Shown here: positions 8,082 through 16,751 of the stretch, one piece after another
Layout: every line of letters begins with the position of its first letter
Position numbering within the stretch: the first letter of the stretch is position 1
NCBI GenBank assembly: GCA_963635575.1
Contig: CAVHFU010000016.1
Location: 1 to 27,326, forward strand
Direction: 5' to 3'
From: RGIG9151 sp963635575
Lineage (GTDB): Bacteria; Bacillota; Clostridia; TANB77; RGIG9151
DNA length: 27,326 nt
Translations under genes and position numbers: made by a program
Notes under the pieces: generated by a model
The model's input: the letters and a program-made list of their open reading frames with translations, nothing else
Told to the model about the DNA's origin: nothing
Databases searched by the model: none

Positions 8082-8195
8082 CTTTTACGTAAACAAAAAA
8101 AGTTAAAAATGCTCTTGGATTTGTAAATATTTTCAATTTATACTAATATATCCTTGTATATCCATAATAAATATGATATATTTATTACGTAAAAG
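8082..8195. repeat. Pair of inverted TTACGTAA sites in the dnaG-dgt divergent region
   Basis: CTTTTACGTAA at 8082-8092 recurs as its exact reverse complement TTACGTAAAAG at 8185-8195. Each contains the palindrome TTACGTAA. They bracket both candidate dgt promoters and could be operator half-sites for a looping regulator. No regulator is identified. Confidence 0.45.
8115..8144 (+). promoter_or_regulatory. Candidate promoter for dgt
   Basis: TTGGAT (8115-8120), 18-bp spacer, TATACT (8139-8144). A second candidate, TTGTAT (8154-8159), 17 bp, TATATT (8177-8182), lies closer to the gene and overlaps the second TTACGTAA box. I cannot choose between them. Confidence 0.4.
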
Positions 8196-8220
8196 CTTTG
8201 ATGAAACGGAGGTCAACATT

Positions 8221-9207
8221 ATGAATATTCGAGAAGAACAGGAAGAATTTGAAAGGAAATGGCTTTCACCATTTGCCACAAAAAGCTACGAATCAAAAGG
8301 AAGAGCTATCGAAGAAGAAAAATGTTTTATGCGAACAGATTTCCAACGCGATAAAGATAGAATTATTTATAGTAAGGCCTTTAGACGATTAAAGCACAAA
8401 ACTCAGGTTTTTATTTCTCCGGAAGGTGACCATTACAGAACCAGACTTACTCATACTCTCGAAGTTTCGCAAATAGCCCGTTCTATCGCTAGAGCACTAA
8501 AACTAAATGAGGATCTAACGGAAGCAATTTCATTAGGACACGATTTAGGTCATACCCCTTTCGGGCATATTGGTGAAAGAATTCTTGACGAATTATATCC
8601 ACAAGGTTTTAAACATAACGAACAAAGTTTAAGAGTTGTAGATGTTCTTGAAAATTTAAATCTTACTTGGGAAACGAGAGACGGAATAGTAAATCATAGT
8701 GGTACAAATATGGCAAGTACATTAGAAGGTCAAATCGTAAAGTTTGCAGACAGAATAGCATATGTAAATCATGATATAGATGATGCTAAAAGAGCAGGTT
8801 TAATATCTGATAGTGAACTGCCTGAAAGCTGTGTAAATGTACTTGGTACTACATCTCAGAGTAGAATAAATACAATGGTAAGCGATATAATATACTCTTC
8901 AAAGGATAAAAACATAATCTCTATGTCTGAATCAGTATATAAAGCAATGTGGGATTTAAGGCAATTTATGTTTGATCACGTATACCTCGCATCTCGTGCA
9001 AAAAATGAAGAAATAAAAGCCGGTTCAATAATAAAATGGCTATACTATTACTTTTTAGAAAATACTTTAGAATTACCTGATGAATTCAAATGTATGTTAC
9101 TTAAATCAGGAAACGAAAGAGTTATTTGTGATTATATTGCCGGAATGACAGATAGATATGCAACCAATAAGTTTAAAGAATTATTCTTACCTAAAACATT
9201 AAGTTAA
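8221..9207 (+). CDS. dgt: dGTPase-like deoxynucleoside triphosphate triphosphohydrolase (HD superfamily)
   Basis: HD-domain enzyme that hydrolyses dGTP (or other dNTPs) to deoxynucleoside and triphosphate, tuning dNTP pools. The 328-residue product has RTRLTHTLEVSQIARSIAR, LGHDLGHTPFGH (HD metal ligands), HNEQSLRVV and FADRIAYVNHDIDDA, all typical of dGTPase. The frame is open from 8173, but the ATG at 8221 follows GGAGG with 9-nt spacing and begins at the conserved NIREEQEEFERKWLSP region. The stop codon TAA (9205-9207) abuts and slightly overlaps repeat copy 2. A dGTPase gene next to dnaG/rpoD is common in clostridia, though here it is divergent. Confidence 0.92.
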   Translation: MNIREEQEEFERKWLSPFATKSYESKGRAIEEEKCFMRTDFQRDKDRIIYSKAFRRLKHKTQVFISPEGDHYRTRLTHTLEVSQIARSIARALKLNEDLTEAISLGHDLGHTPFGHIGERILDELYPQGFKHNEQSLRVVDVLENLNLTWETRDGIVNHSGTNMASTLEGQIVKFADRIAYVNHDIDDAKRAGLISDSELPESCVNVLGTTSQSRINTMVSDIIYSSKDKNIISMSESVYKAMWDLRQFMFDHVYLASRAKNEEIKAGSIIKWLYYYFLENTLELPDEFKCMLLKSGNERVICDYIAGMTDRYATNKFKELFLPKTLS

Positions 9208-9397
9208 AAAAGGTGGACTAAAGTCCACACCATGTTGACCTTCGGTCAACAACATTAATGAACTTTTTTGTTTTCTGTCGGTCGTTCGAGCTACTAATTA
9301 AAATTTTTAACGCTGATTTCATCAGCTAAATTTTAATTAGACTGAATTTTCGTTAAGTTAATTTTTCAACTCATAGCTCGAACTTTCCTAGAAAATA
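9206..9397 (-). repeat. Interspersed structured repeat, copy 2 (shorter form, inverted)
   Basis: About 192 bp; its minus strand matches copy 1 (3827-4058). Read on the minus strand it starts TATTTTCTAGG just after the beta-propeller terminator. It folds with perfect arms GTTCGAGCTA / TAGCTCGAAC, a long CTAATTAAAATTT stem, the hairpins GTTGACC-GAA-GGTCAAC and GTGGAC-TTTA-GTCCAC, and ends in a T6 tract that overlaps the dgt stop codon. Base pairing is more complete here than in copy 1. Confidence 0.8.
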
Positions 9398-9400
9398 ATA

Positions 9401-9450
9401 AAATTGCTGTTAAAAAACTTCAAACAAGTTTCTTAACAGCAATTTTATTT
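9401..9450 (-). terminator. Intrinsic terminator of the beta-propeller gene
   Basis: A 13-bp outer stem (AAATTGCTGTTAA at 9401-9413 with its complement at 9433-9445), extended by an ACTT/AAGT inner stem. On the minus strand it is followed by a T-rich run into which repeat copy 2 is set. Confidence 0.8.
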
Positions 9451-11420
9451 TACTTATCTAACTTTAATTCGCCAACCTTCTCAAAATCATTTGTCATATC
9501 GTATGCAGAATATCCGCTGTTTGCAATTGTATATAAATTATTACCTATATAAATTAGTCTGTCTATTGACTTATCTCCATAATAGTACTCGCCTAAGCGT
9601 TTCCAATCATTTTCATCTAAATTAGTTAACTTCGCTTTTAGCTCAAAGCCATTTTCCAAAGTCAATTCATATACATACGCACCAACAAAAGTTGTGTCTC
9701 CATAAGTCCAAGCCTTGACGTTTTTATCCTTTATTTCAGCCACTCTAATTGGGAACGCAAGTAAATTCTTTTCTTTTGAGAACAATAACGCTTTATGATT
9801 ATATAATAGCTCAGATTCAGTTCCTCTGTCACCAATTTCCTCTTTCCACATTTCAATTGGGTTTGTTGGATCAGTTACATCAAACATAGCAATTTTCATT
9901 CCTTGGTAATAAGCAGCTGTATTATCTTCATCAGCCCAACCCCAACTACCTTCTTCATTAGCTACAACCGCAGCATCTTTGCCAAACCCTATAATATGAT
10001 TTTCATCATATGGATGTAAATAATCACTATATCCAGGTATTTTCAACTTTCCTAAAATTTCAGGTTTATCAGGTGTAGATAAATCAATAACAAATAATGG
10101 ATCTACCTTTCTAAAAGTTACCATATATGCCCTATCTCCCATATATCTTACCGAGTAAATTTTCTCTCCGGGAGCAATATCTTCAATAGCACCTACTTGT
10201 TTTAAATCCATATCTAACACATACATATTATTACGAGAAGCATTATCTCCTGTACCTGTTACACTTCCTTTTGTAGTAGCAATTCTGAAATATCCATTAT
10301 TCTCATCCATAGAAAATTGGTTTAATATTGACCCCGGAACTTTTCCGGTAGCTTTACAATTCATTTTTCCATCTTCCAATTTAAATCTATAAACAGAAGT
10401 GTTTTGAGAACGATTTGACGACGTAATTATTCTTCTTAGAACTGTATCATTTTCTACTGTTTCGCCTTTATCATCTTCTTCGTCATACGATGTAAATGTA
10501 ACATACATATTATCTTTTGAAGAATATATGCTTTCACTATTTCCTAGGTATGTTGAAATGTTAGCTTCTGCCTTTAGGTCATTTAAATCAATACCAACTG
10601 TCATCATATATTGTGTACATTCAAACTCAGGAAAATATGCAATATCTTCGCATGAAATCTCTTTAGTTTCCTCACTTACGGCAGTATCCCTATATATAGG
10701 TATTATCTCATATTGTTCATCTTCAAACATATAATAACCTATATCCTTTTGAGCAACTAAATATAGTGCATTATCGATTTTTCTTGAGGAATTATAATAT
10801 CCACTTACTTCTACTTGTTTTACTTCTTTTAAATTTGCCTTATCCTTAGCATCATAAATAATCACCTTTGTATATTCTTCACCATAATAATATTTAGATT
10901 TGTTTCCTTCTCTTTTATAATAATTTCCTATAACAACTACTAAATCTTCATCAATATATAATTCGTTTAAATTAAACTCTTTATCGTAACTTATTCTTGA
11001 AACCACTTTCATAGTTGAAGCCGAATTTATCTCACTAACAATAAGCTCATTATTTAATAAATGGTATAAGTACTTGCCATCATTTTTTATAATATCTGCT
11101 TCATCAACACCCTCTACCTGAACATTAGTAGTAGAATAATCACTGTCGCTAACACTACCAGATGTAGCAAATTCAGTAAGGGCCGAATCTGATATACTAT
11201 TATAAGTCTTAAGCATCATACTATCTACCATAAAATTTCCTCTATAACTATTATTCTCATCAGCCTTCTTTACCAATTCCTTTAACTTTTCAACAGTCCC
11301 AACGGTAGGTAAATCTAAGTTAGGTTCAACTACCTTCTCTGTCTTAATCATTCCCGGTACAACAGAAATTCCACCAATAATTCCACACGCAACAAATAAT
11401 TTCATAAGCTCCTTAAACAT
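9450..11420 (-). CDS. Secreted or membrane-anchored beta-propeller domain protein
   Basis: A 656-residue protein with an N-terminal hydrophobic anchor or signal (about residues 5-25, FVACGIIGGISVVPGM) and a long extracytoplasmic part. It contains TNVQVEGVDEADIIKNDGKY, the signature of the family annotated as beta-propeller domain distantly related to WD-40 (PF09826 as I recall). Repeating strands such as MYVLDMDLKQVG, LFVIDLSTPDKPEILGKLK and IAMFDVTDPTNPIEMWK look like propeller blades. Function of the family is not established; a cell-envelope role is inference. The ATG at 11420 with AAAGGATGG about 10 nt upstream is preferred over the longer open frame, which runs back through the promoter and carD terminator. 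An ECF-type promoter lies 39-65 bp upstream. Confidence 0.85.
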   Translation of the reverse strand: MFKELMKLFVACGIIGGISVVPGMIKTEKVVEPNLDLPTVGTVEKLKELVKKADENNSYRGNFMVDSMMLKTYNSISDSALTEFATSGSVSDSDYSTTNVQVEGVDEADIIKNDGKYLYHLLNNELIVSEINSASTMKVVSRISYDKEFNLNELYIDEDLVVVIGNYYKREGNKSKYYYGEEYTKVIIYDAKDKANLKEVKQVEVSGYYNSSRKIDNALYLVAQKDIGYYMFEDEQYEIIPIYRDTAVSEETKEISCEDIAYFPEFECTQYMMTVGIDLNDLKAEANISTYLGNSESIYSSKDNMYVTFTSYDEEDDKGETVENDTVLRRIITSSNRSQNTSVYRFKLEDGKMNCKATGKVPGSILNQFSMDENNGYFRIATTKGSVTGTGDNASRNNMYVLDMDLKQVGAIEDIAPGEKIYSVRYMGDRAYMVTFRKVDPLFVIDLSTPDKPEILGKLKIPGYSDYLHPYDENHIIGFGKDAAVVANEEGSWGWADEDNTAAYYQGMKIAMFDVTDPTNPIEMWKEEIGDRGTESELLYNHKALLFSKEKNLLAFPIRVAEIKDKNVKAWTYGDTTFVGAYVYELTLENGFELKAKLTNLDENDWKRLGEYYYGDKSIDRLIYIGNNLYTIANSGYSAYDMTNDFEKVGELKLDK

Positions 11421-11458
11421 ATGTATACATCCATCCTTTCTGACATTTTTATAAATTA

Positions 11459-11485
11459 GACGAGTAAATTTCCAAAAAAGTTTCA
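11459..11485 (-). promoter_or_regulatory. ECF-sigma-type promoter of the beta-propeller gene
   Basis: On the minus strand TGAAAC (11480-11485) is followed after 17 bp by CGTC, extended to CGTCTAA (11456-11462). This matches the general -35 AAC / -10 CGTC pattern of envelope-stress ECF sigma factors such as SigM/SigV/SigW. A weaker sigma-A alternative (TTGGAA-16-TATAAA) overlaps it. Confidence 0.5.
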
Positions 11486-11494
11486 TTTTTGTGC

Positions 11495-11530
11495 AAAAAA
11501 AATACTGCAATCACTCACAGTATTTTTTAT
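11495..11530 (-). terminator. Intrinsic terminator of carD
   Basis: Stem AAAAAATACTG (11497-11507) / CAGTATTTTTT (11518-11528) with a 10-nt loop and a T run on the minus strand, 8 bp after the carD stop codon. Confidence 0.85.
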
Positions 11531-11537
11531 CGTCATT

Positions 11538-12029
11538 TTAAGCTCCTTCATTTAATCCTAATTTTTCATTTACTAATTCTTCTATTTCGTTCTTAGAAGA
11601 TTGGTTTGCTAAAACTAATTCACTAACTAAAATTTGCTTAGCACTGTTATATAATTTCTTTTCTCCGGTAGAAAGTCCTTTCTCAGAACTCTTATGAGCC
11701 AAATTTTTAACAACTTCAGCCACTTCAAAAATATTTCCACTCTTGATTTTATCCATATTTTCTCTATATCTTTTATTCCAATTCGGATTCATTTCAGTTA
11801 TATCCCCGGATAACACATTTAAAACACGGTCAGCATCTTTACAAGCGATAACTTCCCTCATACCTACTTCTTGAGCATTATTAGTAGGTACCATAACTTG
11901 GATGTCTCCTATAGGCATCTTCATTATGTAATACTTTTGTTTTTGGCCCAAAATTTCTTTCTCTTCTATAGATTCAATAACCCCTGCACCATGCATAGGA
12001 TACACCACTTTATCTCCAATATTAAACAT
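11538..12029 (-). CDS. carD: CarD/CdnL-family RNA polymerase-binding transcription regulator
   Basis: CarD-type proteins bind the RNA polymerase beta subunit through a Tudor-like domain and stabilise open complexes, notably at rRNA promoters. The 163-residue product begins FNIGDKVVYPMHGAGVIESI, the standard N-terminal CarD/TRCF RNAP-interaction fold, followed by a helical DNA-binding C terminus with MNPNWNKRYRENMDKIKSGN and GEKKLYNSAKQILVSEL. The start at 12029 follows AGGGGGAA; the open frame extends farther upstream but without a ribosome site. It is monocistronic: a strong promoter overlaps the end of disA and a terminator follows. Confidence 0.92.
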   Translation of the reverse strand: MFNIGDKVVYPMHGAGVIESIEEKEILGQKQKYYIMKMPIGDIQVMVPTNNAQEVGMREVIACKDADRVLNVLSGDITEMNPNWNKRYRENMDKIKSGNIFEVAEVVKNLAHKSSEKGLSTGEKKLYNSAKQILVSELVLANQSSKNEIEELVNEKLGLNEGA

Positions 12030-12113
12030 ACCAATTCCCCCTGTTCTAACGCCAAAAGTGAATTTAAATATTAGCACAAATAGCTAAATTCACATGCACT
12101 ACCAACATTTAAT

Positions 12114-12142
12114 ATTGTACCACAAAATATCCAATTTGTCAA
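12114..12142 (-). promoter_or_regulatory. Strong sigma-A promoter of carD
   Basis: Minus strand TTGACA (12137-12142), 17-bp spacer, TACAAT (12114-12119). The -35 box overlaps the last codons of disA. About 85 bp of 5' leader precede carD. Confidence 0.8.
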
Positions 12143-13200
12143 AACCTAATATCAAATAAAGTCTGTTCTCTCATACGCTTTAAACTGCTATTTATATATC
12201 TTGCTCGTACTTCTCCGATTCCTTCAACTTCATCTAATTCTTCAATCGAAGACGCAAGAACTCCACGCAAATTTCTAAAACTTCCAACAACATTTTCAAT
12301 AATATTGGCAGGAAGTCTAGGAATCATAGATAAAATTCTATATCCCTTCGGAGAAATCAGCATATCAAACTGCTGAGCAGAATTATATCCTATAATTTTT
12401 GCTATTCCCGAAGTATCCGAGATTTCATTATATGATAAACCACGAATTTTATTGCTTACACTATCCACAGTATTCTTCTTTGTAATCTCCATATAGTCTT
12501 TTAGAATCAAATCTAAATCCTGCTTAGTAGTCCCAAGTAATTCATTTAATTGCATCTCTACAAGTCTACTCTCATCACCAAGTTCATAAATATATCTTTC
12601 GACTTCCTCTGAAATTTTTAAAACAGACATTATTCTTTGAACAGCTGTACAAACATTCTCTACTGTTACCATATCTTCAAATTCCAAAGCATTCAGATTA
12701 TTCATAACACCATCTAGTGAAGCTTTATATTTCTCTAAAGTTTGCATAGCCTGATTAGCACGAGTTAAAACAACGGAAGTATCAGGAAGAACATAACGTG
12801 CATTTCCCTTAAATAACGTAATTACATTCCTACGTTGCGAAACACTTATAACAAGCTCCCCCGTTTGCTTTGCAAATCTTTCAGCAGTACGGTGTCTAGT
12901 ACCGGTCTCATTAGTAGAAATGGAATGGTCCGGTGCAAGTTGAACATTAGCACACAAAATTTTCTTCAAGTCTTTACTAACAATAATTGCACCATCCATC
13001 TTAGCAAGCTCATATAAAAGTGCAGGTGAATAATCTGCATTAAGCTTTACTCCACCATCAACTAATTCCAAAACTTCTTGTGAGTCGCCTACAACAATAA
13101 GTCCACCGGTTTTAGCTTTTAAGACATTTTCAAGTCCTTCCCTAAATTCAGTACCCGGTGCAATAGTTTTTAGTACTTCAATTACCTCTTTATCTTTCAT
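12139..13200 (-). CDS. disA: DNA integrity scanning protein, diadenylate cyclase
   Basis: Synthesises cyclic di-AMP from two ATP and links its production to DNA branch structures. The 353-residue product has the DAC (DisA_N) domain with DGA (about 69-71) and GTRHR (about 100-104), the two nucleotide-binding catalytic motifs, a linking helical domain, and a C-terminal helix-hairpin-helix DNA-binding domain (ELDEVEGIGEVRARYI). The ATG at 13200 follows GGAG with 8-nt spacing; an in-frame GTG at 13209 overlaps that site and is less likely. It follows radA by 16 bp, matching the well-known radA-disA pairing in which RadA can affect DisA activity. Confidence 0.96.
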   Translation of the reverse strand: MKDKEVIEVLKTIAPGTEFREGLENVLKAKTGGLIVVGDSQEVLELVDGGVKLNADYSPALLYELAKMDGAIIVSKDLKKILCANVQLAPDHSISTNETGTRHRTAERFAKQTGELVISVSQRRNVITLFKGNARYVLPDTSVVLTRANQAMQTLEKYKASLDGVMNNLNALEFEDMVTVENVCTAVQRIMSVLKISEEVERYIYELGDESRLVEMQLNELLGTTKQDLDLILKDYMEITKKNTVDSVSNKIRGLSYNEISDTSGIAKIIGYNSAQQFDMLISPKGYRILSMIPRLPANIIENVVGSFRNLRGVLASSIEELDEVEGIGEVRARYINSSLKRMREQTLFDIRF

Positions 13201-13216
13201 ATTGCTCACTCCAATC

Positions 13217-14572
13217 TTACTCGCTAATCTTATTTAGAACATCAGCTAAATTCTCAGCTTCAACAATTTCTATTTTATACTTACCCTCTAGTTTCTTTCC
13301 ATTGCTCTTTGGTATAACGCAATAATTAAAACCTGTTTTCTCAGCCTCATATATTCGCTTTTCAATTAAGTTTACCCCTCTTATCTCACCGGTTAATCCA
13401 ACTTCACCAATAATAACACCACCCGGCTTTATCGGACGATTTCTAAAACCTGACATAACAGCAACTGCAACACCCAAATCAACTGCAGGTTCATTTAACT
13501 TTATTCCACCAATAACATTTAGATAAATATCTTGGTTATACAAATTCATTCCAGCCTTCTTCTCAAGCACCGCTGCCAATAATATAAGCCTATTATAATC
13601 AAGCCCGGTTGACATACGCCTTGGCATACCAAAAGGGGTTTGAGAGACCAAAGCTTGTACTTCAACCAGCATTGGTCTTGTGCCCTCTAGTGTGCATACA
13701 ACTGCTGAGCCCGGCGAATTCCTGTTCTCAGAAATCATAATTTGAGTCGGATCAGTTATTTCCTCTAATCCGGTCTCTCGCATTTCAAAAATGCCAATCT
13801 CATTAGTAGAACCAAATCTATTTTTTACAGCCCTAAGTATTCTATAAGAAAAATATCTTTCGCCTTCTAAATACAAAACTGTATCAACCATATGCTCTAA
13901 AACCCTAGGACCTGCAATAGTTCCCTCTTTAGTTACATGTCCTATAATTATTGTTGTAATTCCTTGCTTTTTCGCGATTTCCATAAGTCTTCCGGTAATT
14001 GCCCTGACCTGACCAACACTTCCGGCAGTCGACTCCATTGTTGGGTCATACATTGTCTGTATAGAGTCTACTATAAGTAGCTCCGGTCTATTTTCCTTTA
14101 ACTTATCTTCAATAGCATTCATATCTGTTTCACTTAAAAACAAAATATTATCATTCTTAATTTTTAATCTTTCTGCTCTCATTTTTATTTGGCTTCCGGA
14201 CTCTTCACCGGAAATATATAAAACATTTCCTCCACAAGAAATCCTATCACACATTTGTAAAATCAGAGTAGATTTACCTATACCGGGATCTCCTCCAACT
14301 AGAGTCAATGAACCCTTAGTAAGACCTCCACCCAATACACGATTTAATTCTCCAAAGCCCGTTTCAAATCTTTGCCCCTCAGAAATTTCAATTTCAGACA
14401 GCTTAACAATTTTAGAATCCACTTTTTCACGGACAGAACCACTTTTACCTTTCTGAATTTTTTCTTCAACAAAAGTATTCCATTCATTACATGCCGGACA
14501 TTTTCCAAGCCACTTGGGAGACTCATATCCACAATTATTACAAAAAAACATACTGGAAACCTTACTCGCCAT
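13217..14572 (-). CDS. radA: DNA repair protein RadA
   Basis: RecA-like branch-migration ATPase acting in homologous recombination. The 451-residue product has the N-terminal C4 zinc finger (CNNCG... CPAC, residues 11-28), Walker A GGDPGIGKST (93-102), Walker B LLIVDSIQTM, the RadA signature KNRFGST and a C-terminal Lon-protease-like domain (YLNVIGGIKLNEPAVDLGVA). The ATG at 14572 has GGAGG 5 nt upstream; an earlier in-frame ATG at 14593 lies before that site. It sits 37 bp after the GH15 gene and 16 bp before disA, so the three are probably one transcript. Confidence 0.97.
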   Translation of the reverse strand: MASKVSSMFFCNNCGYESPKWLGKCPACNEWNTFVEEKIQKGKSGSVREKVDSKIVKLSEIEISEGQRFETGFGELNRVLGGGLTKGSLTLVGGDPGIGKSTLILQMCDRISCGGNVLYISGEESGSQIKMRAERLKIKNDNILFLSETDMNAIEDKLKENRPELLIVDSIQTMYDPTMESTAGSVGQVRAITGRLMEIAKKQGITTIIIGHVTKEGTIAGPRVLEHMVDTVLYLEGERYFSYRILRAVKNRFGSTNEIGIFEMRETGLEEITDPTQIMISENRNSPGSAVVCTLEGTRPMLVEVQALVSQTPFGMPRRMSTGLDYNRLILLAAVLEKKAGMNLYNQDIYLNVIGGIKLNEPAVDLGVAVAVMSGFRNRPIKPGGVIIGEVGLTGEIRGVNLIEKRIYEAEKTGFNYCVIPKSNGKKLEGKYKIEIVEAENLADVLNKISE

Positions 14573-14609
14573 ATCTTCCTCCAACTTTACCATAAGAATA
14601 TCATATAAT

Positions 14610-16511
14610 TTATTTTAATCTGTCTAGTAAAATAATAAACATCGCACATGACCAAGAAAGTTGAGAAATCCAAGCACGATTTCCTGTAAATTTATCAACC
14701 TGTTCAGGCAAAAAACCTAAATTCGTAGCATTCTTAGCAGCCCAAATCAATAAATCCTTAGCTCTCGCTACATCTCCCACTTCTGCATGGTACATTCCAA
14801 GCCATAATGTAGAAACAATCCACGGATTTCCACCTATATATGAATCATATTCGTATCTACCAAAACCACCCGACGGGAAACCATCTAATCTATCTTCTAT
14901 AGCTCTTACTGTCTTTTTAATTCTGTCATCTTTTGTATCAAAAATTCCAAAAGGAACAGCAAGTCCTATTAAACTTATATCCACACTTAAATCAACAGAA
15001 GCAACAGGTAATTTATAACCCATTTTATTGGTTTCTATTTCTTCTGTTTCACAATTCCACCAATTAAGCCTTGTTTTTATGCCTCTTACAAATCTCTTTT
15101 CATTTTCATTCCAAAGCTTACTCTCTATATTTTTTACAATTCCTTCAGCCGTCTTTTGCCACATCTTAGCAAGAGGGACATCAACTTTTAATTCATCCGC
15201 AATTTTCCCTGCAATTCTTAATGCAGATGCAACAGCGCCGGCTGTATATGTATGTTCGCCAATTCTCTCTTCCCATAAATCATACGATGCTCTAGGCAAA
15301 CCTGACTCTTTATCAATATTATCATTTAAATAAATAGCCGCTTTTTTTATACATTCCCACATATCTTCTAGAAACTTAATATCTTTGCAATATTTATAAT
15401 GTTCGAAAACGCCATAAATAATCGCAGCTACTTCGTCTAACTGAATTCCCCAAGAAGGAGCAAGGCTACCATCTAGGAAATACCTTTGTTGCCAAGCACC
15501 ATTCGGCAATTGCGCTTTTTTAGCCCATACAGTATAAAACTTCTCGGCTTCTTCTTTCATTCCACATATATCAAATGCCCTAGTAATAAAGAAACCGTCT
15601 CTAGGCCAGCAATATCCGTATCTGCCACACCTTGTATAGTTTTCATCAACCTCAACACCGGCTAAAATAGCCCCTGTATCTGGATTAGTAAGTAACTTAA
15701 AAGTTAAAATCGACTTTAGGTATACTTCATCTATCTTTTCGTTTTCTGTAAGTAATCTATCATATTTTTTAAATACATTTCCCCAATATTTCTTTTCGTT
15801 TTCTATTAAATTTTTAACACTTTCACTCTTTATTTCATTAAACATTTTTCTTCCGCTTTCCATATTATATGAAAAACAGAAAAATATATTAAACTCAACT
15901 TCTTCGTTCGGATTTAATCTTCCAAGTTCCCATTTTAATGCCATATTAGAAGTCATGGAAATTTCGTCTTTTCCATATAGACTATCCTTCCTAATAGCCT
16001 CTTGGCTATCTCCAAATTGGAATCCCGCAAGGCATCTGTTTGAGCCTATTGTAACAATATGTTCTTTGTTATATATAAACGCAAAATTATCCTCAAAATC
16101 CATCATTCCACTTCTTACATTATGATTTTCTGTAATAAAATCAGTATGCAAAAAAGTCTTTATATTTAATTCTCTATCACATATATTTTTTATAGTATAA
16201 TTTCTAACCCAAACATCTTGGCCGTTAACTACAAAATCCTTTTGGTAAATACGTAATCCAAAATCGGAATTCTCGTACATAGTCACAAGGATATTAGTAT
16301 TTGATTCATACTTTTGTTCCACATACCAAAGATTTTCATTCAAAAACCTCGTATCAGAATCATCAAATTTAATTCCTGTAAATATATTATTTATTTGCTG
16401 AACATAGTCTTGTTCCGGCCAAAAAATTCTATTAGCTTCACCTTTATCTGTAAAAGAAACAAGCAAACGTCCATTTCCTGTAATTCCGTCATTAAAATAA
16501 CTTCTGCCCAT
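14610..16511 (-). CDS. Glycoside hydrolase family 15 protein (glucoamylase/glucodextranase-like)
   Basis: A 633-residue protein with an N-terminal beta-sandwich-like region (about 1-270) and a C-terminal (alpha/alpha)6 barrel. GH15 landmarks are RYGYCWPRDGFFITRA, NGAWQQRYFLDGSLAPSWG, YDLWEERIGEHTYTAGAV (probable general acid Glu) and LPEQVDKFTG (probable base Glu), with NPWIVSTLWLGM. There is no signal peptide, so it should act in the cytoplasm on alpha-glucans such as glycogen or maltodextrin, releasing glucose. The phosphoglucomutase gene is divergently placed 240 bp away, which fits alpha-glucan metabolism. Two adjacent ATGs exist (16514, 16511); the second has the better spacing from GGAGG. 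Exact linkage specificity cannot be read from sequence. Confidence 0.88.
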   Translation of the reverse strand: MGRSYFNDGITGNGRLLVSFTDKGEANRIFWPEQDYVQQINNIFTGIKFDDSDTRFLNENLWYVEQKYESNTNILVTMYENSDFGLRIYQKDFVVNGQDVWVRNYTIKNICDRELNIKTFLHTDFITENHNVRSGMMDFEDNFAFIYNKEHIVTIGSNRCLAGFQFGDSQEAIRKDSLYGKDEISMTSNMALKWELGRLNPNEEVEFNIFFCFSYNMESGRKMFNEIKSESVKNLIENEKKYWGNVFKKYDRLLTENEKIDEVYLKSILTFKLLTNPDTGAILAGVEVDENYTRCGRYGYCWPRDGFFITRAFDICGMKEEAEKFYTVWAKKAQLPNGAWQQRYFLDGSLAPSWGIQLDEVAAIIYGVFEHYKYCKDIKFLEDMWECIKKAAIYLNDNIDKESGLPRASYDLWEERIGEHTYTAGAVASALRIAGKIADELKVDVPLAKMWQKTAEGIVKNIESKLWNENEKRFVRGIKTRLNWWNCETEEIETNKMGYKLPVASVDLSVDISLIGLAVPFGIFDTKDDRIKKTVRAIEDRLDGFPSGGFGRYEYDSYIGGNPWIVSTLWLGMYHAEVGDVARAKDLLIWAAKNATNLGFLPEQVDKFTGNRAWISQLSWSCAMFIILLDRLK

Positions 16512-16545
16512 CATCTTTCCTCCGTATCTTTAGTATTACCTATAT

Positions 16546-16574
16546 ATGATATAAAATTATCCAATAAAAATCAA
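16546..16574 (-). promoter_or_regulatory. Sigma-A promoter of the GH15-radA-disA unit
   Basis: Minus strand TTGATT (16569-16574), 17-bp spacer, TATCAT (16546-16551), about 35 bp upstream of the GH15 start. Confidence 0.6.
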
Positions 16575-16617
16575 GCCTTTACCCAATATTCAAACTATAT
16601 TTATTTCGCACTCGTGA

Positions 16618-16634
16618 GTCGAAATTTGTCGAAA
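16618..16634 (+). promoter_or_regulatory. Tandem Spo0A-box-like GTCGAAA repeats
   Basis: GTCGAAA occurs at 16618-16624 and 16628-16634, exactly 10 bp (one helical turn) apart; the second is part of TTGTCGAA. The 13-mer AAATTTGTCGAAA here is also present on the minus strand in the udk-operon promoter. It lies between the divergent GH15 and phosphoglucomutase promoters. Confidence 0.4.
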
Positions 16635-16700
16635 CATTCACCTACGCAGTTATCATTTTTTATTATTTAAAAAAACTTAAAAGTTGCTAAAAATATTTTT

Positions 16701-16729
16701 TTGTGATAAGACTATATTTGAAATATAAG
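16701..16729 (+). promoter_or_regulatory. Candidate promoter of the phosphoglucomutase gene
   Basis: TTGTGA (16701-16706), 17-bp spacer, TATAAG (16724-16729), followed by AAAGGAGG and the ATG at 16752. Moderate match; the leader would be very short. Confidence 0.4.
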
Positions 16730-16751
16730 TTTTACAAAGGAGGACACTTTA

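Noticed and set aside
3827..9397. The 3.8-9.4 kb segment as a composite transposon bounded by the inverted repeats
   Set aside because: The enclosed genes are core housekeeping (mltG, rpoD, dnaG, dgt), no transposase is present, and the repeats are small and differ in length.
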